Shown: positions 1-11,900, counted from the stretch's first letter. The stretch: 37,559 bases of DNA from a bacterium (GCA_021161555.1 JAGHAI010000095.1:1-37559); one strand, 5' to 3'. The notes: a model not told the origin generated them from the sequence alone. A program made the numbers and translations.

Positions 1-1
1 G

Positions 2-3000
2 GGCCATTATTATAGGGATGGTTCTGGAAATGCCGCATATTGGAGCGAGCACAGCACAAGAAATATAAGAGTAGAAGTAGTTGATTCCGTCAATATCGCA
101 TCGACCACATTGTTGGGAACATTTGGCATCGGTGGAAATGCCGCATCGGGATATACTGTTCTAACAAGAAATTTTCACTGGCCATATCAGATATCGGGGC
201 AGGATTTCGTTCTGTATATAGATGGGACATATTTTACAAACAATACATCTTATAGCACAATTTATTGTGGCACTGGAGTTCCGCGTATCGCTCTTGATTC
301 TACTTATTTTATGGATAGTGATACATTTCGAGCAACCGACGGAGAACTTATGATAGAGTCCCACTGGCGTATTCCTCAGGGAACAGGGTATATCGATGTC
401 TATCAGGAACTCAAACCGGATACACTGGAAATTAGCAGCACAGTTGTTGGTTTAATAAGAATTAAATATAGAATTTTCAATAATGATATTACTGGTTCAC
501 ATACAATCGGTCTAAAATTACACATAGATATTCAGGTTGCTGGCGATGATGCTCCGGATGTCTCTATCGGTCCCACATATACAAGTAATGGTGTTATTGT
601 TCGGGGCTCAGATGTTCCTGGTTATTGGCAGGCATATCAGGATTATTTTGGTGGTGGAGAAGTGGCACGAGGAGTTTTGCGCGGAATGGGATGCACGCCC
701 CCTGATTTGTTTGCAATCGGTAATAATCCATTAGCTCTGGGGCAATTTATATGGATAAATCCAGATTGCGAAGATAGTGTATATTGGAATTATTTCATTG
801 ACAATCCCACATCTGATGTAGCAGCAGCCTGGCAGTGGGAACCTACTGCATTAAATCCCGGAGAAAATTTAACTTATATAACTTATTATGGCTTTGGCTA
901 CGCCGGTGTTGATACTGTTCCCATAATAGTTGATTTGAATGTGGACGAAATAGCCATAGATAGTTGCAGAATAATAGATACTACTACGACAGCGACATCG
1001 ATTATTTCTCAACAGGACCCATCTTTGCTTACCTATTACAATGATACGATTTGTATTTACCCTCCTTACCCCATAACAATTGATACCGTTGATTGGCCTG
1101 ATAGTATTGTTGGAGGATATATATTAGATTCTAATTGTATAGTTTTCGATAGCTTGCCTGCGTATCAGCCCATTACAGCTTTATGGACACTTAATGTTCC
1201 TTCCAGTTTATCATTAACTGGTTTAACCGATAGTATCTGTTATCATGCAAATTCTCCCAGTGCTGTTATTCCGACAGATGGTTGTCAGGGATTTCCTGTA
1301 ATACCAGCTATCTCTGGCATACCGCCAACTATTAATTTTTATAATGAACCGCCTTATTTCGTAAATTGTTCAACTTTTACAATCGATGTGGAATACACGG
1401 AAGATGAAGAAATAGTTATTTCTTCGTTTGTGCCAATTATAAATGGAATAGCGTCGCCGGAATATCTGCTTCATCCTCTGCCAAGCGACCCCAATCATGA
1501 CATATTTCATATAGTTCCACCGGGTTCGCTTCTCTTTGCAGATGAAACTCTTCTCGTGGAAATACCTTCTCCAAAGGATATCTATGGATGTGTGAACCCA
1601 GATACTTTGAGAACGACCGTTGTTCTGGATACTTCGCCGCCAGTCGTGAGCAACATTTCTCCCTGCGATACAATAGTTTCCGACCCATCTCAACCGATAT
1701 CTTTTCTCGTTATGGATTCGATTTCTGGTGTCAAGGAAGATAGCATTATATTTTCAGTACAAATCGATGGCAACAGTCCCGTTCAATTCCGTCCAGGAAT
1801 GCCCGGGGTATCTACATTCTCAAGCGATTCGCTTTCAATCATTGTCTCCTATGTACCTGGTTCTCCTTTCCCAAGTGAAACAACGGTTACTGTTTGTGTG
1901 GAACATGCCATCGACTATGTTGAAGTTTGTTCGGCAAATGTATTTGTGGATACGACCTGTTGTTCCTTCCTTGAAGATTATACCGCTCCGCGGGTGAATT
2001 TCATCACTCCGCCTGAAAGTGCATACATAAGTTGCGATACTCCTTATGTTTGCTTTGATGTTACCGACTTGAATGGAATCAGTTTGTGGCCCGATTCTAT
2101 GCTTCAGGTTAATATAAATGGATTTGTTTATGATGCTGGCGATTTGTATATGCAAATTGACACTCTCGATTCCGTAACATATCGTGTATGTGTGGAGGAT
2201 GTGTACAATGTCCCATATATTTCGGGAACAGATGTATGTGTGTTTGTTCAGTTGCTTTCTGACACTGTTGGGAATAGTTATGCCGATGCTGATTCTTATT
2301 GTTTTTCTCTTGATTTAGCTGGTCCCATCTTCTACGCGCCATCGCCACCAGCCGGGTCATTTGTCCCAGAGCCATCTGGTGTTACTATTTGCACTCTTTC
2401 GGTTCTCGATGCACTGACAGGAATTTCCGATAGCGGAATAGTTATCAGCGCTTATGTGAATGGCGTGCTTTATGGAACTCTGGATGAAACCGAATATGCG
2501 CTGGAAAGCGAAAATAGAATCATATTATTTCCAACAATGTCGGGAATAGAATATCTCGATACAATCAGATTTTGCGTTGATTCTCTATTCGACAATGCGC
2601 TACTATGCGGTCCTAATAATGTTGATTCCTCATATTGTGTAGAATACATTGTCGACAATATGCCGCCGGAAGTTGATTTAATACATCCTCCTGATAGTGC
2701 GCATTCTTCGTGTTGTGCTGGAGGTCCTATTTGTATCAGGATAACTGATATAAGTGGCGTGAACCCCGATGCCACATTATTGGAAATTGGTGGTGCAAGT
2801 GTGTCGGGAGCGGTGTGGACCTGGTTCCCCGATGACAGTATGCTGTGCGGAATAGTGCCGGCAACAGCGCTGTGTGATAGTGCCTGTGGAAGAATGAATA
2901 TAATTATCGCAACTGTTGCCGACTCAATTGGAAATGCTTCTCTCTATGCTGATACATTTTTCTATATTGTGGATAGGGAACCGCCCTATGTCGTTTCCAT

Positions 3001-6000
3001 ATATCCTCCGTGTGATACTCCAAGTGTCGCCTATGATTCCGTGTCTATTTCCTTTAAGGATGACTGCTCCTGGTTTATTGAGGATTCTACCTGTATAGTT
3101 TTATATCATCGTATGCGGGATTCAACAAGCTGGCAGGTGGATACTGCCTGGGGTGATAACCCTAATCTCACCTGGGCGTATGACTCCGCTACGGGCATTT
3201 ATACGGTGATTTTCTTTATGAACAATATTATGGAAAATTCCTGGGAAAGCGGAGACAGTGTTCGAATATGCGTTGAAAATCTATCCGATAGCCTCGATGT
3301 CGATGACTGCGGATTCAACACACTATCTGCTCCTGATAGTTGCTGTGCCATATATTTGAGTTCCGGTGGTCCAACATTCTCACTTGTGAGACCTCCCAGT
3401 GGTTCATACATATCCTGCACTGATACATTTCTCGTTGTATTTACCTGTCGGGATGAGCAGGGAGTTGATTCGTCTTCAATTGAGATGGTCTATCGTATAA
3501 ACGATGGGCTTCCTACCACGGTTACTTATCCTGACCCTTCGATATTGTTTGTCGGTGGAGCAGATAGCAGCGATGCGGATACTGTGTATTTTTCTCCACC
3601 GGTTATTCTTGCCGATGGCGAAAGTGTTTATGTCGAATTTAAATATGCTCACGATATGCTTGATATTCCTTCTGAAGCTAGTCGTGGTGGATGGTATCAT
3701 ATCGACCAGACGACACCCTACATATCTGGATTTGGTCCTGCGAGTGGTTCGGTTCTCACAGACCCTACACCTGATTTCTGGGCGGCTCTGGGAGATTTTG
3801 GAGCCGGATTGGATTATGAATCTCTATGCTTTATAGTGGATGGCACCGATACATACTGTGTCGATGGAACGAATGTTCTGTGGGGCGCTGGAGATACTGC
3901 ATATTTCCACACGGAAGGATTGGGACTGCATTTCTGCGGCGGTGATACGGTAAATATCTGCGTGATTGTTGCTGATGAGACGATGCCTATTGCTGTGGAT
4001 GACACTTCGCTTTGCCCACCGAACCTGCTCGAAAGCTGCTGGGATGTCACATTCGATACTGGCGCTCCTGTTCTGGTTCCTGTCAGTCCCGGCGATGAAT
4101 GGATTGTTACCTGTTCACCACTGGATGAAATCGTCGTCTCTGCTGTTGACAGCCAGGGAATTGACTGGAGCACATTCCACATTTTGATTGCGGATGCTTG
4201 CGGAGATACTTTTGATTATACATATCCGCTTCACATTTCGGTTTCCGGAGATAATGCCACAGTTACTCCTTCTCCCGCCATCAGCTGTGAAGGAACGGTT
4301 TCTGTTTCCGTGCAGGTTGAGGATATTTTGTGCAATATGACTTCCATCGATTATTCGTTTGTCATCGACCATACAGCGCCAGAGATAATATCTCTCTATC
4401 CGATGTGTGATAGTTTGTTCCTGGATATACCGACGGAGTTGAGAATTTATGCCTATGATTCTTTGAGTTATCCTGACCCTGCGCGTTGTTGTGTTGGTAT
4501 AATTGATACAACAGGCGCGGCAATTGAAGTTTGCGGAGATACATCTTCTGCGATAACGAATGTGGGCGATACGATAATTATTTCGCTTGATGCTCTGGGC
4601 ATCGGTTATAGAGGCGGTGATGAGGTCTGCTGGTGGATAAGTCAGCTTTCTGACTATTCCGATTTGTGCGACCCCAACTATACTTCCACTGGTGTTGGCG
4701 ATACCTGTTGTTTTGAGATTTCCTCTCAAGGTCCTCTGGTAGAATTGATAAGTCCTGATGCGGGGGATGATGGAGTGCTGTTCATTGGTTGTCTCTTCCC
4801 TGGAACGGACATCAGATTTTTAATTACCGACAGCGATGGTTTTGAGGAAGGCAGTATCAGGCTCATATCCATCTGTGGAACGGATACTGCTGTGGTTACG
4901 CTCGGTCCAAATCTTATACTTCTTGGGGATACTCTCATCTGGTCGCCGGCGAGCGACCCCTGTTCGGAATGTGATACTTTCATCGTCTCTGTGGAAGTGA
5001 TGGATAATCTTTCCAACCCGCAGAGACCAAATAGTTTTCCTATGGCAATCGACCGAACCCCGCCTGATATTGTGATATTGAATGCGTCTGCTTTTGACAG
5101 TGCATTTTCGCTCTCGCCGACCTGTTCCCTTTATTTCCCCGATAACTGTTCTGGTGCGGATTCTATGTCGGTGTGCTGTTCGCTTTATTCTGCTCTGGGC
5201 GGATGGTCTGCGTCGTTCTGCAATACGAATGATACTATAAGGTGGAGCGGCGATACGATGCTGATATTCACAGATGACTTTGATGTGCAACCACAGGATA
5301 CTCTGTTCATCTGCTTTGACCAGGTTTCTGACAATGTAGATACCTGCGTGAATACTGCTGTGCTCGATACCTGTTATTGGATTTATATTGCCCAGTTCGG
5401 TCCTGTTGTGACTTTTGTCGAACCCCTGCCCGATTCTATCGGGCTTGTGTGTCCGTCCGATTCGATTGTCGTTTCGTTCTATGACCCCGATGGATTGGAT
5501 ACCTCTACCGTTAATTTTGAAGTGAATGGGACGGTTTTGCCGATTGCCACAAATCCATATTGGATAAATGATACCACAATTGTCTATCTGCCTTCGTTTA
5601 CCTCGTCGCCGGAGACTATTGTGGTGTATGGTCAGGCGGATATGCTCGGCTATTCGAGTGAATCTGAGACACTTTTCATTTATTTTGATGACATTGCGCC
5701 GATTTCGACCTGGCTTTCGCCCGGTTCACCTATACCTGGCACTGTTCCCGCTGGAACACCAGATGTAATTCTACAAATCGAAGATTCTCTGCATTCCATC
5801 GATAGTTTGACGATTATATTTGTTATTGATGGAGATACTCATTATGTCTCCGATGAAATTCTTGAGTGGTTTAGAAGTGGTGATAGCCTTGTCTATCACA
5901 GTTCTGCAGCTTTCGACACATTTTTCGCCAATGATACATTTGACATCTGTCTCACCGCGGGAGATAGCACGGGCTGCGGATACTCGAATATTCTCGATAC

Positions 6001-8794
6001 CTGCTGGACTGTTGCTGTTTCTGCTGGTGCGGGACCGGAGCCATCGCTCATAATTCCATCTGTTGACAGCGCGTATATCGCCTGTCGTGATTCCTTCGTA
6101 ATTGCCTGGTATTGCGACGACCCCGAAGGACTGAGAACCGCAGGTGCACAAATCTCTATGCGGGTAAACGACGGGACAACTGTGATATATGATGATTTGT
6201 CAGGGCATATTTTCTATCGTGGGGATACGCTATTCTTCATTCCACCTGATACATTGTATTTCCCTGGTGGCGGATTTTCCGATGGAGATTCTTTCTTCGT
6301 TCGCATTGTCAGAGTGGAAGATGCTCTTGGAAATGTTACATCTGACCCAGTGGAATATGTCTTTTACATAGACTGGTCTGGACCGGAAGTTCTCGCCGAT
6401 GGTCCTGTTGGAGATGTCGTGGTTACTGCACCTGATATGTGGTTTAATCTGCACGACATCGATGGAATTGATACGACGACGGCTGTGGTTTCAGTATGGG
6501 TGAATGGGGTTCTATTGACCACTCTCCATTGGGGTAGCGATTCAATGAGCTGGCGCAGTCCCGATACTCTGGTTGTGTCTGGAATTCGTTTCCTTGGGGG
6601 CGACAGCGTCCGCGTGTGTCTGGATTCAATTGCAGATTCTCCAGATTATTGTGGACCGAATTGGACTACGGATAGTTGTTTCACCTTCTGGCTTTCGCAG
6701 GGTGGACCAACTGCCGAACTTCTCGTTCCTCTGGATGGGGCTACTATAACCTGTGATGAGATAGATATGCGGATTGCTATGTGCGACAGTCAGGGAATTT
6801 TGTATGACAGTTTGCTGATTATTGTTCAGCACGCAGCTTATGTCGATACATACGACTTTTCCGACATCGGCACGCTGATTGATACTATTATCGCCCCACC
6901 CACAGAAGAAGATATATGTGATACGATTATTGTTCACCCTGTTCCCATACACAACTTCCACGATGGCGAGACTGTCAGCGTTTCCCTTCGCACTATGGAC
7001 ACTTTGTTCAATCCATCCTTTGATTATAACTGGCAATTTTACATCGACCTTTCGGCGCCGGTGGGCGATAACTTTGTCCCCGCTGATGGGGAAACCATAT
7101 ACGACTGGAGCAGCGGTGTGTCGGCAACAATTTACGATGAAATCAGTTATCTCGATTATAATTCTCTATCCGTTGTCATCCTTGATAATGGAGTTCCCTG
7201 GCTTACATATGATTATGGGGATGCACCGGTCTCGTATAATTCCAGCGATTCCACATTTGCATTTTCCATCGCCGATGTTGGTTCTCTGTGGCACGAATTT
7301 CACCAGTATTGCATAAGGGTATTTGTTCAGGATACGACCGATTGGGAAATGTATTGCCCGCCCAACAGCGATACGATTGAATGGTGTTTCACCGTTGGCG
7401 ACGACGATACGACAGGTCCCGATGTGTTTTTCTACGAAATGCTCGGCGATACCTGTCTGTGGGATGCGATGAACCCGAGTTTTGTCATACAGTGCAGTTT
7501 GTGGGATACATCCGGGATATACGATGACAATACCGATACATCCGGGCAGGGAATTTTCGTGATAGTCGATACTTCGGATTGCCCAACGCTCACAGATGGC
7601 GGCTATCTCGAATTGGAACAGATGGTATATGACCCTTCCACTGGTTTTGCCTCAACGATTCCTGGCGCATTTGATTTATATCCGCCTGGAACCTGGCTTT
7701 ACTTTGTGATTTACGCCTACGATAATGACTTCGATTTCGATACCACCTTCGATAGGGCTCTGACGATTTCGGAATGTGGGAGTTGCTATTTCCACGAGAC
7801 TGACCCGCCTGAAGTCTGGGCAATTGACCCGCAGGATGGCTGGTATGTTTCGTGTCCGTGCGATAGTCAGAAAATAATCGTTGGTCTGTATGATGAGAAT
7901 GGCGTGTGGGTTTCGGAAGGCACTCTGGAAGTGAATGGCGCGCAATACCCTATCGGGACATCGCCCGAAATAATCGATACGGGTGCGCTTGCTTCCCCTG
8001 GAACTACTTTTGTTGTGTTTACACCAGATTCTGGCGTATGCTGGGAAAATGGAGAAACTGTTTTCGTAAAGGTATATGGAATAACGGATGTCTATATGAA
8101 TGTTATGACCGATACATTTTCATATAGTTTCATAGTTGATTGGGAACCACCGATAGTGGAATATCCCGAATGCTATGATACGACATTGTATCTCGAAGAA
8201 CTTACGGAGGTTGAAATTTCGATGTTTGACTCTCTTGCGGGGACGGATTCGTCCTCAATTGAAATTACTATTGAAGGGAAACGGCTTAACGGTGACACAT
8301 ATAGCTGGACATACACAGTCGGGGACAACGGTGTGGAATACATAGATTCAACTCAAACGGTGAAGTTGACGATGGCAATTCTGCCCAATCTTGAAATTGA
8401 CAACGAAGATTCCGTGTGGATAAGGGTGGACAATGTCTGCGATAGGACGCAATCCTGTGCGCCGAACTGTATTGACGAACCTTACGAATGTATAAAATTT
8501 ATCGCTGCTGAATTTGAATGTCGGGCGCATCCAAATCCGTTCACGCCGGATGGAAATAATGTCAACGATGTCGCTTTCTTCGATTATCCTAAACGATTTT
8601 TCGAAGATGCGACAATTTACATCTACGATATGCAGGGAGTTGAACTGCGAAAGATAGAAGTCGGTCCGGAGCATACATATACCTGGGATGGAAAGGATAG
8701 CCAGAACAATGAATGCAGACCTGGAGTTTATCTGTATGTCATCGAAGTGTATGGTGAAGTTATCTGCACGGGAACGGTCGTTCTCGCAAGATGA
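2..8794 (+). CDS. Giant secreted multi-Ig adhesin-like protein with type-B-like C-terminal sorting domain (5' partial)
   Basis: The reading frame is open from base 2, so the gene enters from outside the window; the first start-like codon, TTG at 110, is internal. At least 2930 residues are visible. The N-terminal part (to about base 1010) matches the head of the next gene, sharing patterns such as YWQAYQ/FWQAFE, CTPPD/TPPD and YITYYGFG/FITYYGIG. From about 1334 to 8518 there are roughly 20 Ig-like modules of about 100-115 residues, alternating between two types and rich in Asp, Ser, Thr and Cys. The C-terminal domain (from 8519) has PNPFTPDGNNVND, a WDGKD strand and a final GTVVLAR, as in gliding-motility/type B T9SS sorting domains. 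I infer an exported, surface-attached structural or adhesive protein. No enzymatic motif was seen. The missing N-terminus probably contains a signal peptide, judging from the paralogue. Confidence 0.85.
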   Translation, partial: GHYYRDGSGNAAYWSEHSTRNIRVEVVDSVNIASTTLLGTFGIGGNAASGYTVLTRNFHWPYQISGQDFVLYIDGTYFTNNTSYSTIYCGTGVPRIALDSTYFMDSDTFRATDGELMIESHWRIPQGTGYIDVYQELKPDTLEISSTVVGLIRIKYRIFNNDITGSHTIGLKLHIDIQVAGDDAPDVSIGPTYTSNGVIVRGSDVPGYWQAYQDYFGGGEVARGVLRGMGCTPPDLFAIGNNPLALGQFIWINPDCEDSVYWNYFIDNPTSDVAAAWQWEPTALNPGENLTYITYYGFGYAGVDTVPIIVDLNVDEIAIDSCRIIDTTTTATSIISQQDPSLLTYYNDTICIYPPYPITIDTVDWPDSIVGGYILDSNCIVFDSLPAYQPITALWTLNVPSSLSLTGLTDSICYHANSPSAVIPTDGCQGFPVIPAISGIPPTINFYNEPPYFVNCSTFTIDVEYTEDEEIVISSFVPIINGIASPEYLLHPLPSDPNHDIFHIVPPGSLLFADETLLVEIPSPKDIYGCVNPDTLRTTVVLDTSPPVVSNISPCDTIVSDPSQPISFLVMDSISGVKEDSIIFSVQIDGNSPVQFRPGMPGVSTFSSDSLSIIVSYVPGSPFPSETTVTVCVEHAIDYVEVCSANVFVDTTCCSFLEDYTAPRVNFITPPESAYISCDTPYVCFDVTDLNGISLWPDSMLQVNINGFVYDAGDLYMQIDTLDSVTYRVCVEDVYNVPYISGTDVCVFVQLLSDTVGNSYADADSYCFSLDLAGPIFYAPSPPAGSFVPEPSGVTICTLSVLDALTGISDSGIVISAYVNGVLYGTLDETEYALESENRIILFPTMSGIEYLDTIRFCVDSLFDNALLCGPNNVDSSYCVEYIVDNMPPEVDLIHPPDSAHSSCCAGGPICIRITDISGVNPDATLLEIGGASVSGAVWTWFPDDSMLCGIVPATALCDSACGRMNIIIATVADSIGNASLYADTFFYIVDREPPYVVSIYPPCDTPSVAYDSVSISFKDDCSWFIEDSTCIVLYHRMRDSTSWQVDTAWGDNPNLTWAYDSATGIYTVIFFMNNIMENSWESGDSVRICVENLSDSLDVDDCGFNTLSAPDSCCAIYLSSGGPTFSLVRPPSGSYISCTDTFLVVFTCRDEQGVDSSSIEMVYRINDGLPTTVTYPDPSILFVGGADSSDADTVYFSPPVILADGESVYVEFKYAHDMLDIPSEASRGGWYHIDQTTPYISGFGPASGSVLTDPTPDFWAALGDFGAGLDYESLCFIVDGTDTYCVDGTNVLWGAGDTAYFHTEGLGLHFCGGDTVNICVIVADETMPIAVDDTSLCPPNLLESCWDVTFDTGAPVLVPVSPGDEWIVTCSPLDEIVVSAVDSQGIDWSTFHILIADACGDTFDYTYPLHISVSGDNATVTPSPAISCEGTVSVSVQVEDILCNMTSIDYSFVIDHTAPEIISLYPMCDSLFLDIPTELRIYAYDSLSYPDPARCCVGIIDTTGAAIEVCGDTSSAITNVGDTIIISLDALGIGYRGGDEVCWWISQLSDYSDLCDPNYTSTGVGDTCCFEISSQGPLVELISPDAGDDGVLFIGCLFPGTDIRFLITDSDGFEEGSIRLISICGTDTAVVTLGPNLILLGDTLIWSPASDPCSECDTFIVSVEVMDNLSNPQRPNSFPMAIDRTPPDIVILNASAFDSAFSLSPTCSLYFPDNCSGADSMSVCCSLYSALGGWSASFCNTNDTIRWSGDTMLIFTDDFDVQPQDTLFICFDQVSDNVDTCVNTAVLDTCYWIYIAQFGPVVTFVEPLPDSIGLVCPSDSIVVSFYDPDGLDTSTVNFEVNGTVLPIATNPYWINDTTIVYLPSFTSSPETIVVYGQADMLGYSSESETLFIYFDDIAPISTWLSPGSPIPGTVPAGTPDVILQIEDSLHSIDSLTIIFVIDGDTHYVSDEILEWFRSGDSLVYHSSAAFDTFFANDTFDICLTAGDSTGCGYSNILDTCWTVAVSAGAGPEPSLIIPSVDSAYIACRDSFVIAWYCDDPEGLRTAGAQISMRVNDGTTVIYDDLSGHIFYRGDTLFFIPPDTLYFPGGGFSDGDSFFVRIVRVEDALGNVTSDPVEYVFYIDWSGPEVLADGPVGDVVVTAPDMWFNLHDIDGIDTTTAVVSVWVNGVLLTTLHWGSDSMSWRSPDTLVVSGIRFLGGDSVRVCLDSIADSPDYCGPNWTTDSCFTFWLSQGGPTAELLVPLDGATITCDEIDMRIAMCDSQGILYDSLLIIVQHAAYVDTYDFSDIGTLIDTIIAPPTEEDICDTIIVHPVPIHNFHDGETVSVSLRTMDTLFNPSFDYNWQFYIDLSAPVGDNFVPADGETIYDWSSGVSATIYDEISYLDYNSLSVVILDNGVPWLTYDYGDAPVSYNSSDSTFAFSIADVGSLWHEFHQYCIRVFVQDTTDWEMYCPPNSDTIEWCFTVGDDDTTGPDVFFYEMLGDTCLWDAMNPSFVIQCSLWDTSGIYDDNTDTSGQGIFVIVDTSDCPTLTDGGYLELEQMVYDPSTGFASTIPGAFDLYPPGTWLYFVIYAYDNDFDFDTTFDRALTISECGSCYFHETDPPEVWAIDPQDGWYVSCPCDSQKIIVGLYDENGVWVSEGTLEVNGAQYPIGTSPEIIDTGALASPGTTFVVFTPDSGVCWENGETVFVKVYGITDVYMNVMTDTFSYSFIVDWEPPIVEYPECYDTTLYLEELTEVEISMFDSLAGTDSSSIEITIEGKRLNGDTYSWTYTVGDNGVEYIDSTQTVKLTMAILPNLEIDNEDSVWIRVDNVCDRTQSCAPNCIDEPYECIKFIAAEFECRAHPNPFTPDGNNVNDVAFFDYPKRFFEDATIYIYDMQGVELRKIEVGPEHTYTWDGKDSQNNECRPGVYLYVIEVYGEVICTGTVVLAR
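1334..8518 (+). repeat. Array of about 20 alternating A/B Ig-like modules in the first giant gene
   Basis: The translated array alternates between two module types. Type A begins with a proline-rich strand and a Cys (YISC, YIAC, TITC, YVSC), then a D..GID loop, and ends with a YIDxxxPP-like linker. Type B has an SG(V/I)D-like loop, then GDTVxxC, CxPN and DSCW/F signatures, and ends with a GGP or QGP linker. The repeats are diverged at protein level; no tandem identity is obvious at DNA level. The alternation breaks near 7430-7810. Confidence 0.75.
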
Positions 8795-8837
8795 TTTAAT
8801 ATATTATATTGAGACACAATGTAATAGAAATACAATA

Positions 8838-8867
8838 TTGTTTATTACTTAAAGTAAATATTATAAT
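8838..8867 (+). promoter_or_regulatory. Candidate sigma-70-type promoter for the second giant gene
   Basis: TTGTTT at 8838-8843 and a perfect TATAAT at 8862-8867 are separated by 18 bases, 41 bases before the ATG at 8909. The -35 element is weak (TTG core only) and the gap is AT-rich, so chance is possible. If real, the second giant gene can be transcribed independently of the first. Confidence 0.4.
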
Positions 8868-8908
8868 AACTTATGGAATAGGAACATCAATAATAGTTCG
8901 GAGATTAT

Positions 8909-11900
8909 ATGGCGAAAATCATATATAGAATAACAACTGTTTCGCTGATTTTGCTTTTGGGCATTGTCTTTGCCGATTCATCATCCGATAGAAAGGCGAG
9001 GTTGTTTGGAAAAAATTCTTCCGATGAAGTGAAGATTGAAATTACTTCTTCAAATGATGATATTGGTGTTCTTGTTGAAGGAACCGGTATGTTTTCCATT
9101 GGAACGAGCACCGGGAAGGCGCTTCTCTATGGTTATCCGTATTCTGCGAGAACGAGCCATTGCCACTTCTATGTTGACGGCGATGTTGCAGGAACCTACA
9201 GCGATTCCAGTGATGTTCATCCAGTGCCGGCTGAACTCATTGAATTTCCTCATCTCGTCGGAGATACAGTTATATGTAAATGGCTATTTAACGGCGTAGA
9301 ATTTTCGCAAAAGTTGATTCCCGTTTATATAGGCGAAGATGCGCAAATACGAATAGAATACAACGCCACGAATGTAGATGCTACATCTCATCTTGTTGGT
9401 CTATTGCTTTTCCTCGATACGATGATAGGCACGAACGATTGCGCACCTATTGCCACACCTGTTGGTTATTTTGCGACAGAACAGCAGTTTATGGGAGAAC
9501 TGCCTTCTTTCTGGCAGGCGTTCGAAGAGAGCCCGTTTCAGGATGAAACTTATCTTGTCGGTCAGGGAACGCTTTCGGGGTGGTCTGCAACGCCGCCCGA
9601 CATCTTATTATATGGAGATTTCTGGCATTATCATTCTACCTGGTGGGATTATTCCTTCGTAGGTGGAATATACAGCGATAGTTCGGTTCTTCTGCGATGG
9701 AATGCCCATCTTCTTCCCGCTGGCGAATCGAGGACTTTTATAACATATTATGGCATAGGTTCCACGGCAAGGTCGCTTGGCGAAGTTTCCCTTTCCATCA
9801 CTGCGCCAGCACAGATTATGCCATCGGGGTGTTCTGGTTTTTACCCCGATACATTCGTCGTGAATTTGCTCGTTGGCTGCACCGATACATTGCGCGGAGC
9901 AGTTGCTAACATCGAACTGCCATCATTTCTTCGTCTGCTTGACGATGCAGAAAAACCTATTTCGCCTGCTGTTTTGATGCCTGGTGGAATTGGAACTGCG
10001 TCGTGGAATGTGACTGTGAATTTGCCTTCAGCAAGCGCTGTTGATTCTTTGATGGTCGAACTCTATGCGGCTGGATATTCTCCCGTCGCAGTATCGAGAG
10101 AAATTTCTATCGTCAGGTCGAATGGCATTCCGCCTGATATTTCGCTGATTTCAGAAATTCCGCCTTCGCTGGAAACAGATTCAATCACTGTTTCGTTCAA
10201 TATATCCGATTCGGACGGCATCGATACGACTTCGATTTCTGTCCTCCTTGATGGAGAAGCACTGCCCTTCGATTGGTCTTATCCTGTGCTGCGAGTTCAT
10301 CTTTCGGGGCTGACCGCCGCTTCTCATCATCTCGAAATTCCTGGCATCAAAGATATATACGGATGCACAGCAGAACCTTTCGTGGTGGACTTTATCGTAA
10401 ACCCGCCATCTCCGCCGCAATTTTCCGTATTAACGCCAGAAGTGGGAAGTTTTACCGCCTGCGCCGATGACACGATAAAAATTCTCGTCATTTCCGAAGG
10501 GGAATGGGACATCGCCGACTTCTCGCTCAATCTCGACGGTTCACTGCTCCCGCTCGGCAGATTGGGTGATACGCTTATGACATTCTACGATGCCCTTTCC
10601 GATGGTGAACACACTATTGAAGTTTCATATAGCGGTGGGGGAGAAACCGTCGATTCTGTCTGGAATTTTTTCATCGATAGAACTCCACCTTACATAAATT
10701 TATCTTCGATGATTTTTGAACTGCGCACCCCTTCGGATTTGATTTCATTTTCCGTTGATGATGACGGCGCAGGTGTGGATTTTTCCGAAATCGCAGTTCA
10801 GATTGGTTATGGAGATGACACAGTTTCGTTATCATCTACTTCTCCTGGAATATCGGTGGACGATGGAAGGCTTGGCATTTTGCTCTCGGAAACAGGGCTA
10901 TATTTTGGTGGTTGTGCAGAAATCACAGTCTCGCTCAACATTCCCGATAGCACAGGGAAGTGTGGACCAAATGTTCTCGATACTGTGGCATTGCGAACGG
11001 AAGTTCCCTGCACTCCGCCGGAAATTTACCTGCTGAGTCCAACGGGTGCGACCTCCTGTGATAGCATCAATGTTGCGATTTTGCTCATCGACGATGAGGG
11101 CATCGTCGCCGATTCTGCTTATGTAATTTTTGGCGGAGTGAGATATGATATTGGAAGTCCGTATTTATATCTATCAGGCGACACACTATTTTTCACTATT
11201 TTAGTTGTAGAGATTTCAGCAGGGGAACACAATATAGATGTGGGCGGAATTACTGATAGTTGGGGAAATTCAATTGTTGAAGGGACTTCTATAAACATTT
11301 ACATAGACAGAGAACCGCCGGTAATAGATGATATACTGCCGGATAGTGTCCTGTATGGTTCTGAATCGGTTAGTTTTGTCTGCCACGATGATGTCAGCGG
11401 AATTTCAACTGAAAGAAGTTTCATCGTATGTGATGGCGATACTATTTCTGTGGGAACAGGACTCACTTTTGAGGATGGTGTATTATCTGTTCCTTCTGCG
11501 GTCTGGCTTTCTGCTCTCGGTGGGGACAGTCTTACTATTTGCTGCCACATAGTTGACGATGTCGTGGAATGCGCCCCCAATTTTGTGGATTCCTGTGTCG
11601 TTTTCCCTGTGGAACAGTCAGGTCCTGCTGCTACTATGATTTATCCCCAGCCGAACAAATTTCTCGGATGTGAATCTCAGAATTTAAAAATCCTCTGGTT
11701 CGACCCCGATGGCATCGATAGAACTGCTTCCACAATATCCTTCGGTGGAGAAGTTTTTCCTTCAGATGATGCCAGATTTCACTGGAATGGAGATACTGTT
11801 TCTTTTAACATCGATTTGACCGAATTTGAGGACAATGTTTCGATTGTTCTTCACGGAGTTGATGAAATCGGTTTTTCTTCCGATACTTCATTTGTCTTCG

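Noticed and set aside
110-112. TTG at 110 as the start of the first giant protein
   Set aside because: The frame is open back to base 2 and the upstream codons encode sequence of similar composition; there is no ribosome binding site. The gene is cut by the window edge.
4115-4729. 204-codon minus-strand ORF inside the first giant gene
   Set aside because: It is antisense to conserved Ig modules, low in complexity, without a ribosome binding site or recognisable motif.
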